NCBI RefSeq assembly: GCF_014202315.1
Contig: NZ_JACHGN010000006.1
Span: 62,001 to 126,000, forward strand
DNA length: 64,000 nt
Source: Thermocatellispora tengchongensis
GTDB lineage: Bacteria > Actinomycetota > Actinomycetes > Streptosporangiales > Streptosporangiaceae
Reading direction: 5' to 3'
Part shown: piece after piece, positions 54,246 to 61,301 of the stretch
Layout of the letters: every line of letters starts with the position of its first letter
Numbering within the stretch: position 1 is the first letter of the stretch
Notes under the pieces: generated by a model
The model's input: the letters and a program-made list of their open reading frames with translations, nothing else
The model's database searches: none
What the model was told of the DNA's origin: nothing
Program-made: the position numbers and the translations under genes

Positions 54246-54896
54246 TCAGTCCGGCCCTTGCCGCACAGTCCCGCCTTCCTCCCGCAGTTCCGCCAGGCGG
54301 CGCTGCAGGGCCGTCTCCAGATCGGCCCGCTGGGCCGGATCGCTCACGCGGCTCACCAGGTCGTGCGCCGTGGCCGCCAGTTCGGCGCGCTCGGCGAGAC
54401 CCATGGGGGCGAGCCCGCCCGAGACGGGCTCGTCCCCGTACGCGTCTCCGAGCCGCTCCAGCGTCCACGCGGTGAGCCGGGCGACGACCCGGGCGAGGTC
54501 GTCGGGGGTGGCCAGCACCTCGCCCGCGCGTTCGGGGCGGAGCCAGGCGTCCAGGGCGCGCAGGCGGAAGTCCCGCTCGGCGCGCTCGAACCGCTCACGC
54601 GCGGCCTGGCCGCCCGCATGTCCGAGCGCGTCCGCGATCCGGTCCCAGCCGGTCCCCTTGATCCGCTCGCACACGACGGCCTGCTCCAGCAGCAGCCCGG
54701 CGGCCTCGACCAGGCTCGCGGCGTCGCGCACGAGCTCCCCCTCGGCCCCGTGCCGGTCGGCGGTCGTGGGGACCATGTCCCGAGCGGCGTCGGCGATGCC
54801 GGCGGCCTGCGCCGAGAGGTTCAGGCGGGCCAACGCCGCGTGGGAGTAGGCCATCGTCCGGTAGGCGCTCGGACGTTCGGCGGTCGTTTCGCTCAT
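54246..54896 (-). CDS. Hypothetical actinobacterial protein with HTH-like segment
   Basis: 216 residues, mostly alpha-helical, acidic overall, soluble. The segment KGTGWDRIADALGHAGGQAARERFERAERDF looks like a helix-turn-helix of the kind that appears in small actinobacterial DNA-binding or antitoxin-like proteins. The N-terminal half (AALARLNLSAQAAGIADAARDMVP) may pack as a bundle. I do not recognise a named family. It stands alone, convergent with the PepSY gene and on the same strand as the methyltransferase gene 72 bases upstream. Confidence 0.65.
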   Translation of the reverse strand: MSETTAERPSAYRTMAYSHAALARLNLSAQAAGIADAARDMVPTTADRHGAEGELVRDAASLVEAAGLLLEQAVVCERIKGTGWDRIADALGHAGGQAARERFERAERDFRLRALDAWLRPERAGEVLATPDDLARVVARLTAWTLERLGDAYGDEPVSGGLAPMGLAERAELAATAHDLVSRVSDPAQRADLETALQRRLAELREEGGTVRQGPD

Positions 54897-54968
54897 TCGC
54901 CAAGCAGACCTTGACCCGCTGGGACCGTCAAGGACGGCACGATGCCGGGGGGTGCCACCCGCGCCCCA

Positions 54969-55874
54969 CTAAGGGCCGGGGCGGCGGAAGTGCCAGATGA
55001 GCATCGCCGGTACGCCGGCGTTGGCCGCCTGCGCGGCCTCGGGGGCCAGTTCGCTCAGGCACCACGGCCACAGCTCCCAGGGGCCGAGCGCCGTGGGCGC
55101 GTCCTGCGGGGACGGCGTGGCGGCGGTGGGGCGGTTCGCCGCCGGGAGGCGCGGCTCTTCACAGCGGCGTACGTCCAGTCCCGCTGCGAGGGCGGCGCGT
55201 ACGTAGTCGCCGGTCAGGTGGCGGTGGGTGACCAGGCGTCCGGGCCGGCCGTCCGGCAGGCGCACGGGCGGAGCGTTGCCCCGGGTGACGCGCTCCGGGT
55301 GGACGTCCGAGATCACCAGGCTGCCTCCGGGGCGCAGCACCCTGGCGAACTCGGCCAGCACCGGGCCGAGTTCGGGGACGTGCGTCAGCGCCAGGGCGCA
55401 GACGACCAGGTCCACGGACTCGTCGGGGACGGGCAGGCGGTGCAGGTCGCCGAGCCGGAATTCGGCCTGCGGCACCCGCTCGCGCGCCAGGGCGAGCATC
55501 TCGGGGGAGCCGTCCACGCCGAGGACCTGATGGCCGCGCTCGGCCAGGAACGCCGCGAAGCGGCCGGTGCCGCACGCGGCGTCCAGCGCGGCTCCCGCCG
55601 GCAGCCCGCCGACGATGGCGTCCACGACGGGCTCGTCGATGTCGAACGCGGAGTTGGGGCCGTCGTAGGTGCCCGACCAGATCCGGTAGCCCTCGACCGT
55701 GTCCACGCGGGCGACCTCCACCCCCGCACCCGCCAGGGCCTCGTCGTCGAGGAGCGCGCGGATCTCCGCGATGCGCGCCTCGGCGAAGTCGCGGCCGAAC
55801 TCCCCGGTGAACGCGCGCATCAGGGCGATGCCTTCGAGACCGAGCAGGTAGGCCAGCGGATGTTCGTAGATCAC
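54969..55874 (-). CDS. Class I SAM-dependent methyltransferase
   Basis: 301 residues from GTG 55874 (TTG 55880 possible). The SAM-binding motif is ALDAACGTGRFAAFLAERGHQVLGVDGSPEMLALARERVP, followed by FRLGDLHRLPVPDESVDLVVCALALTHVPELGPVLAEFARVLRPGGSLVISDVHPE, which is the Methyltransf_11 pattern. About 85 residues precede the fold and may form a lid. Substrate unknown. No strong ribosome site precedes the start. It appears to be a single gene or paired with the hypothetical gene downstream. Confidence 0.87.
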   Translation of the reverse strand: MIYEHPLAYLLGLEGIALMRAFTGEFGRDFAEARIAEIRALLDDEALAGAGVEVARVDTVEGYRIWSGTYDGPNSAFDIDEPVVDAIVGGLPAGAALDAACGTGRFAAFLAERGHQVLGVDGSPEMLALARERVPQAEFRLGDLHRLPVPDESVDLVVCALALTHVPELGPVLAEFARVLRPGGSLVISDVHPERVTRGNAPPVRLPDGRPGRLVTHRHLTGDYVRAALAAGLDVRRCEEPRLPAANRPTAATPSPQDAPTALGPWELWPWCLSELAPEAAQAANAGVPAMLIWHFRRPGP

Positions 55875-56027
55875 CGGCAAGAGGCTAGCGACCCGGTCCG
55901 GCGCGACGCCAACGATTTACCCGCCCATCGCGCCCGGGGCGACCGCGCGAGCAGGCGCCGCCCGCCGCCCTCGGCCGGCCCGCCGGGCGGGTTGCCGCCG
56001 CCCCGGGGAGCATGGTGGAGTACCCGG

Positions 56028-56788
56028 ATGACCGGTGTCTCGGCGCGGGAGGAGTTCGACGCCCTGCTCGCGCGCATCAGGCCCGACCCGGCCGTCGTCG
56101 GGGCCGTCCTGAGCGGGTCGCAGGCCCGGCCCGGCATGCCCACGCCCCGCTCCGACTACGACGTCTACCTGATCACCGCCGACGCCGCCGGCGGCGCGGC
56201 GGCCCGCGAGGAACGCCGTGACTCGCGGCTGGACGTCGTGGTCATGCCCCTGGAGGAGTTCCGCGCGCACGCGATGCCGGGATCGGGCCAGGAGTGGAAC
56301 AGGTACTCCTTCACCCGCGCCCGGGTGGTGAAGGACCGGCCCGACGGTCTCATCGCCGAACTCGTCTCCCGCAAGGGCACCCTCTCGGCGGAGGAGGCCG
56401 GCCAGGTGGCGGGCGCCGCGCTGGGCGAGTTCGTCAACTCCGCCTACCGCTGGCTGAAGAACCACCGCGACGGACGCGCCACCGAGGCCCGCCTGGACGC
56501 CGCCGAGAGCATCCCCCTCTGCTGACCTGCGTCTTCGCCCTGGAGTGCCGGGTCCGCCCCTACAACAAGTACCTCGCCTGGGAGCTGCGGAACCATCCGC
56601 TCGGCCCGCCCGCGTGGCACCACGACCGGCTGCTGCCGCTCCTGGAGGCCGCCCTGACCGACGCCGCCCTGCGAACCGCCCACCGGCTCTTCGCCGGCCT
56701 GGAACCGCCCGCCCGCGCCGCAGGTCACGGTCCGGTGCTGGACGCCTGGGGGGACGACCTCCACCTGCTGCGGCAGGCCCCCGGCTGA
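56028..56788 (+). pseudogene. Nucleotidyltransferase-domain gene interrupted by a frameshift
   Basis: From ATG 56028 (GGTGGAG upstream) the frame encodes 165 residues with VVGAVLSGSQARPGMPTPRSDYDVYLI, a Pol-beta-type nucleotidyltransferase GS-x10-DxD motif, and stops at 56525 just after AAESIPL. The alternative frame continues seamlessly with LLTCVFALECRVRPYNKYLAWELRNHPL and ends at 56788. One missing C in the run CCCCC at 56513-56517 would join both into a protein of about 253 residues. The split is therefore a recent mutation, a sequencing error in the homopolymer, or less likely programmed frameshifting. Intact relatives resemble aminoglycoside- or antitoxin-type nucleotidyltransferases. 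Confidence 0.82.
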
Positions 56789-57003
56789 GCTTTCGCGCCT
56801 TCCGCGCCGTCCGGGGGCCGGGGCGCACTGTCAGGGGGAGCGCGACAGGACCTTCCGCGGGGCACGCCTGGCGCGTTCCTGAGGCGGCAGGCGGGCAGTT
56901 CGCCGCCGATCCATGACGCGGCGGGCCGCACGTCGCCTCCCGTCGTCGCCGCACGATGACCGGGAACGGCGGTGGGCGCATCGATCCCGGCCTTGGCCGG
57001 GCG

Positions 57004-57639
57004 TTACGCGTCTGGTCTTCTACTCAGGTCGGCGGTGATGCGGTCGGCGGTCAGCGGGAGGCCCGGGAGCGGGCCGGTGGTGGCGGCGGGGCGCAGGCCG
57101 TCCAGGAGTGTGGCCAGCATGCGGGCGCGTACCGCGTCGCCTAGCTCGCCGGACATGGTGGGCAGGGGGCGGGTCAGCACGGTCAGGAACAGGACGAGGT
57201 CGGTGGCGCTCACGTCGGGGCGCAGTGCGCCCTCGGCGCGGGCGGCGGCGACGAGGGCGTCCAGGGCGGTCAGCACCCGGGTGCGGACGGCGTGGAACTC
57301 CGGGCTCGGCTCGACGTGGCCGCCGAGGATCGGCAGCATCGCGACGATGCGGCGCTCGACGACCCCGGTGGCGAAGGCGGTGAGCGCGTCGCCGGCGGAC
57401 GGGGCGCCCGCCAGGGTCTCGGTGGCGAGCGCGGCCACCTGTGCCATGTCGTCCAGGACCACGGACTGGATCAGGTCGGTACGCGTGGGGAAGTGCCGGT
57501 AGAGGGTCGCGTTGCCGACGCCGGCGCGCTCGGCGATCTGGTCGAGCGGGGCGTCGGGACCGTGTTCGAGGAACGCCAGGTGTGCGGCTCGCAGGATCTG
57601 CTCGCGGTTGCGGCGGGCATCGGCGCGCAGCTCCTTCAT
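57004..57639 (-). CDS. TetR family transcriptional regulator
   Basis: 211 residues. RRNREQILRAAHLAFLEHGPDAPLDQIAERAGVGNATLYRHFPTRTDLIQSVV is the DNA-binding domain; the C-terminal domain belongs to the common SbtR-like group. GGAG lies seven bases before ATG 57639. It is divergent from an FAD monooxygenase gene and the gap holds a long inverted repeat, so it most likely represses that gene and itself. Confidence 0.9.
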   Translation of the reverse strand: MKELRADARRNREQILRAAHLAFLEHGPDAPLDQIAERAGVGNATLYRHFPTRTDLIQSVVLDDMAQVAALATETLAGAPSAGDALTAFATGVVERRIVAMLPILGGHVEPSPEFHAVRTRVLTALDALVAAARAEGALRPDVSATDLVLFLTVLTRPLPTMSGELGDAVRARMLATLLDGLRPAATTGPLPGLPLTADRITADLSRRPDA

Positions 57640-57668
57640 GGACCACTCCAGACATAACCGTGGACAGA

Positions 57669-57705
57669 TTCCCCGGTTATGCTAGCGTGCCGACTAACCG
57701 GGGAA
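57669..57705. promoter_or_regulatory. TetR operator pair with 11-bp inverted repeat
   Basis: TTCCCCGGTTA and TAACCGGGGAA form a perfect 11-bp inverted repeat with a 15-bp spacer in the 93-bp gap between the TetR and FAD monooxygenase genes. A related half-site ATAACCG lies at 57652. Confidence 0.75.
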
Positions 57706-57732
57706 AAACTCCCCACTTTTCTGGAGGGGTGG

Positions 57733-58983
57733 ATGGGATCGATCGCGAACACCTCGATGGCGTGCGTCGTCGCGGGCGGAGGGCCCGCGGGGATGGTGCT
57801 CGGCCTGCTGCTGGCCCGGTCGGGAGTGGATGTGGCGGTGCTGGAGAAGCACCCGGACTTCCTGCGCGACTTCCGGGGCGACACCGTGCACGCCTCCACA
57901 CTCGGCCTGCTCGACGAGCTCGGGCTCGGCGCCCGGTTCGCGGTGCTGCCGCAGCAGCGCGAGCGGCGGCTGACCATGTGGTTCGACGACGGCGCCCTCA
58001 TCGAGGACTTCGGCCGGCTGCCGGGCCGCCACCAGCACATCGCCCTGGTGCCGCAGTGGGACTTCCTCAACCTGCTCGCGGAGGCGGGACGCGAATCCCC
58101 GCACTTCCACCTCGCCCAGAACGCGGAGGTGACCGGGCTGATCCGGCGCGGCGGAGCGGTCGGCGGGGTGCGCTACACCGACCGGGACACCGGGCGGACG
58201 CACGAGCTCCACACGCCGCTCGTCGTGGGGACCGACGGGCGGCACTCCACCGTGAGAGAACTGGCCGGCCTGCGCCCGCGGGCCTCGGCCGCGCCGCACG
58301 ACTGCCTGTACGTGCGGATCCCGCGCCTCCCCGGCGACCCCGAGGGCACGTTCCTGCGGTTCTCCTCCTCGGGGGCGCTCATCATGATCAACCGGGGTGA
58401 CTACTGGCAGGCGGCCCTGTTGATCGGCAAGGGCACGGCCGACGCCGCGCGGGCCGGCGACGGCGCCTGGACCCGGCGCACGATCGCGAGGCTCGCGCCG
58501 TACACGCGGGAGCGGATGGAGGCCATCGGCGCGGACGACATCGCGGCCCTGCAGATCCGCATCGACCGGCTCTCGCGGTGGTGGGTGCCGGGGGCGCTGC
58601 TGATCGGCGACGCGGCGCACGCGATGTCGCCGATCGCGGGCGTGGGCATCAACCTGGCCATCCAGGACGCCGTCGCGGCGGCGCGCATCCTGCTGCCCGG
58701 CCTGCGGCGCGGCCGGGTGGGCACCGGGGACCTGGCGCGGGTGCAGCGGCGGCGATGGTGGCCCACGGTCATCACCCAGGCGGCGCAACGGAGCGCGCAG
58801 GAGCGCTTCGTGGCCGCGTCCATCGCCGGCGACGACCGCCCGGCCGCTCCGCTGCGCATCCCGCAGCCGCTGCGGACCCTGCGGCACTGGCGGGGGTTCC
58901 CGTACCTCATGGGCAGGGTGGTCGGGTTCGGGGTCAGGCCGGAGCGCCTGACCGGCCCGCTGGCGCCGCTGAGCCATGCGTGA
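57733..58983 (+). CDS. FAD-dependent aromatic-type monooxygenase
   Basis: 416 residues. ACVVAGGGPAGMVLGLLLARSGVDVAVLEKHPDFLRDFRGDTVHASTL gives the GxGxxG FAD motif; DGRHSTVR is the DG motif and LIGDAAHAMSPIAGVGINLAIQDAVAAARIL the GD motif, the full set for group A flavin hydroxylases (PHBH-like, NAD(P)H dependent). GGAGG lies before ATG 57733. It is controlled, by position, by the divergent TetR regulator. Likely substrates are aromatic or polyketide-like compounds; the enzyme may serve detoxification, like Tet(X)-type relatives. Confidence 0.92.
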   Translation: MGSIANTSMACVVAGGGPAGMVLGLLLARSGVDVAVLEKHPDFLRDFRGDTVHASTLGLLDELGLGARFAVLPQQRERRLTMWFDDGALIEDFGRLPGRHQHIALVPQWDFLNLLAEAGRESPHFHLAQNAEVTGLIRRGGAVGGVRYTDRDTGRTHELHTPLVVGTDGRHSTVRELAGLRPRASAAPHDCLYVRIPRLPGDPEGTFLRFSSSGALIMINRGDYWQAALLIGKGTADAARAGDGAWTRRTIARLAPYTRERMEAIGADDIAALQIRIDRLSRWWVPGALLIGDAAHAMSPIAGVGINLAIQDAVAAARILLPGLRRGRVGTGDLARVQRRRWWPTVITQAAQRSAQERFVAASIAGDDRPAAPLRIPQPLRTLRHWRGFPYLMGRVVGFGVRPERLTGPLAPLSHA

Positions 58984-59037
58984 TTCACGATTTTTTCACC
59001 CCTTCCGGAGACTGTTTTCCCAGGTCAGAGAGGGTAT

Positions 59038-59054
59038 GCGAACATATTGTTCGC
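59038..59054. promoter_or_regulatory. Operator-like palindrome before SDR gene
   Basis: GCGAAC-ATATT-GTTCGC, with perfect 6-bp arms, lies 38 bases before the start at 59093. A TTGCCT (59057) and CACAAT (59081) pair with 18-base spacing lies downstream, so the site would be just upstream of the promoter. Confidence 0.6.
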
Positions 59055-59092
59055 GTTTGCCTACCCTCCGTGCGGATGCCCACAATGACCGC

Positions 59093-59968
59093 ATGAGAAT
59101 CCTGATCACCGGGGCGACCGGCAATGTGGGCAGGCTCGTCGTGGACGGGCTCATACGGGAAGGGGTGGCGGTGCGGGCGCTGACCAGGACGCCCGAGCGG
59201 GCCGGCCTCCCCGAGGAGGCCGAGGTGGTACGGGGCGATCTGGCCGACCCCGCGAGCCTGCGCGACGCCGTGCGGGGCGTGGAGCGGATGTACCTGTTCC
59301 CCCACCCCGCGACCGCGCGTGAAGTCGTCGCGCTGGCCGAGGACGCCGGGGTGCGCCGGATCGTCGTCCTGTCCTCGGGGGCGGTGACCGGCGGCGAGGA
59401 CACCGGCTACCACCTGCCGGTCGAGCGGGCGGTGGAGGCGTCCGGGATGGAGTGGACGCACGTGCGGCCCGGGGAGTTCATGCTGAACAAGCTGTGGCTG
59501 TGGGGGCCGTCCATCCGGGCCGAGCGGGTCGTCCGCGAACCGCTGCCCGACCTGACATGGTGTCCGGTGCACGAGCGCGACATCGCCGACGTGGCCGTGG
59601 CCGCGCTGCTGGAGGACGGCCACCACGGCGCCGCGTACACGCTGAACGGGCCGGAGTTCATCAGCCGCCGCGACCAGGTCCGCGCCATCGCCGAGGCGAT
59701 CGGCGCGGAGATCCGCCTGGAGGTGGTGACCCCGGCCCGAGCCAGGGAACTGTACCTCGCCCAGGGCGGCTTCGCGGCGCAGAACGCCGACTTCCTCACC
59801 GGCTTCGAGGACTACTCCGGAGAGGAGGCCGACCCTGACCAGGTGGCGCAGTTCGACCCGTCCGCGTTCGGGCCGATGCCGACCTCGGCGGACGTGCTGG
59901 GCAAGCCCGCGCGCACGTTCGCCGAGTGGGCCCGCGATCACGCCCAGGACTTCAGCGGCCCGTCGTGA
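59093..59968 (+). CDS. NmrA-like SDR / NAD(P)H-binding protein
   Basis: 291 residues. MRILITGATGNVGRLVVDGLIREGVAVRALTRTPER contains GATGNVG, the atypical-SDR motif; MEWTHVRPGEFMLNKLWLWGPSI and the long C-terminal domain are typical of NmrA-like / QOR-type redox sensors and oxidoreductases. ATG 59093 is six bases after a CACAAT -10-like element, suggesting leaderless translation. It follows the FAD monooxygenase by 109 bases, but has its own promoter. Confidence 0.87.
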   Translation: MRILITGATGNVGRLVVDGLIREGVAVRALTRTPERAGLPEEAEVVRGDLADPASLRDAVRGVERMYLFPHPATAREVVALAEDAGVRRIVVLSSGAVTGGEDTGYHLPVERAVEASGMEWTHVRPGEFMLNKLWLWGPSIRAERVVREPLPDLTWCPVHERDIADVAVAALLEDGHHGAAYTLNGPEFISRRDQVRAIAEAIGAEIRLEVVTPARARELYLAQGGFAAQNADFLTGFEDYSGEEADPDQVAQFDPSAFGPMPTSADVLGKPARTFAEWARDHAQDFSGPS

Positions 59969-60071
59969 CCCCGCCTCCTGCGCCGGTGAGCGGCCATCGG
60001 CGCTCCCGGCCCCGGCACGATGGCCGTGGCCTGGTTCTTCCAATCCGCCTGACGCCGCTCCGCCACCCGCG

Positions 60072-60872
60072 CTACACCGTCTTCAGCAGCCGGACCAGGT
60101 GCGCGGGCGACTGGACGGCCGAGACGGGCGGGCGCGTGCCGATCACGAGGGCCGGGACGCCGGTGACGCCGCGCTCGGCGGCCCGTTTCTCGTCCGCGCG
60201 GACGGCGTCGGCGTACGCGTCGGAGGCCAGCAGGGCGGCGACGTCCCCGGCGGTCACGCCGGCCTCCACTCCCAGCCGTTCCAGCACGGCGTGGTCGGCG
60301 ATGTCGGCCCCGTCGATGTGGTAGGCGCGGAGCAGGCCCTCCAGCATCCGGTCCGCCCGGCCGGACGCGGCGGCCAGGTGCAGTAGCCGGTGGGCGTCGA
60401 AGGAGTTGACCGGCCGTGCCCGGTCCAGGTTGAGCTCCAGGCCCTCGGCGGCGCCGAGGCGCCGGATCATGGCGATACGGGCGTCGGCCTGGTCGCCCCA
60501 CCACCCGGCCATCTCCTCGGCCGCCGTCGGGCCCGGCTCACGGCCGAGCGTGGGCCCCAGCTCGAAGCTGCGCCACACCACGCTCACCCGGACGTCCGGC
60601 ATCGCGGCCACGGCGGCGGCCAGACGCCGCTTGGCGATGAAGCACCACGGGCACAGCACATCGACGTAGACATCGACGTAGACATCGACCTGAAGCTCGG
60701 CGGGAGGACCGACCCGGGCGGCGGTGTGGACGTCCGCGTGCGGCGCGTGCACATCCCCCGCGTACGCATCCTCCGCGTGCGCCTCGTCCGCGTGCACATC
60801 CTCCGCGTGCGCCTCGCCTGCGTGGGCCTCGTGCGCGTGCGCCTCGTCGTGCGCGCTTCTGCCCGGGGTCAT
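60072..60872 (-). CDS. DsbA/FrnE-like oxidoreductase with N-terminal repeats
   Basis: 266 residues. VDVLCPWCFIAKRRLAAAVA carries the thioredoxin-fold active site CPWC (Cys74, Cys77). The helical insert and GVTGVPALVIG (cis-Pro loop) are typical of FrnE-type proteins, which act as cytosolic disulfide oxidoreductases or isomerases. Residues about 6-50 are a His/Ala/Glu/Asp repeat from 15-bp DNA units, and the first beta strand is triplicated (VDVYVDVYVDV). No signal peptide is visible. ATG 60872 overlaps the stop of the ABM-domain gene. Confidence 0.88.
   Translation of the reverse strand: MTPGRSAHDEAHAHEAHAGEAHAEDVHADEAHAEDAYAGDVHAPHADVHTAARVGPPAELQVDVYVDVYVDVLCPWCFIAKRRLAAAVAAMPDVRVSVVWRSFELGPTLGREPGPTAAEEMAGWWGDQADARIAMIRRLGAAEGLELNLDRARPVNSFDAHRLLHLAAASGRADRMLEGLLRAYHIDGADIADHAVLERLGVEAGVTAGDVAALLASDAYADAVRADEKRAAERGVTGVPALVIGTRPPVSAVQSPAHLVRLLKTV
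60661..60855 (-). repeat. 12-bp and 15-bp tandem units in the FrnE-like gene
   Basis: Two and a half copies of TCGACGTAGACA lie at 60661-60690. About eight degenerate 15-bp units follow from about 60736 to 60855; those at 60781, 60796, 60811, 60826 and 60841 are in exact register. They encode VDVY and AHA(D/E)(E/D)-like units and keep frame. Confidence 0.88.
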
Positions 60873-61231
60873 GCCTCGGTCCGCCGGGGGCCGGGGCCGA
60901 CCTCGCGGGCCAGTCTGTAGCGGGGGGCGCCGCTCATCCTCGGCTCGGCCGTGCCGGACAGGCCCTCCAGGGCCTTGGCGATGGCGGCCATACGTCCCTC
61001 GGTGTCGGAGGTCGCCTCGAAGTGGCGGAAGTCGGCCTCGCTCTCCCAGTGCACGATGTTGTAGACGCGGGTGCCGTCGAGGCTCACCAGGAACCGGGCG
61101 GAGCGGTAGCCCGGATAGAACCGCACCCACCGTTCCTGGATCTCCGCGAAGGCGTCCACAAGCTCCTGCTGCGTGGCGGGGCCGTCCACCGTGTAGTCGA
61201 TGATCGAGTAGAAGCCGGAATCCGCGCTCAT
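60869..61231 (-). CDS. Antibiotic biosynthesis monooxygenase (ABM) domain protein
   Basis: 120 residues. YSIIDYTVDGPATQQELVDAFAEIQERWVRFYPGYRSARFLVSLDGTRVYNIVHWESEADFRHFEAT is a clear ABM dimeric alpha-beta barrel. These small cofactor-free proteins oxidise quinol-like compounds or degrade haem. GAGGAG lies seven bases before ATG 61231. The stop overlaps the FrnE-like start, so both are made together; the pair may act in redox modification of a small molecule. Confidence 0.88.
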   Translation of the reverse strand: MSADSGFYSIIDYTVDGPATQQELVDAFAEIQERWVRFYPGYRSARFLVSLDGTRVYNIVHWESEADFRHFEATSDTEGRMAAIAKALEGLSGTAEPRMSGAPRYRLAREVGPGPRRTEA

Positions 61232-61301
61232 ACGCACGCTCCTCGCCGTCGGGTGCCGGGAATCCTCGCGGATCATCCTGCAACCTCAACCGCGGTTGGG
61301 A

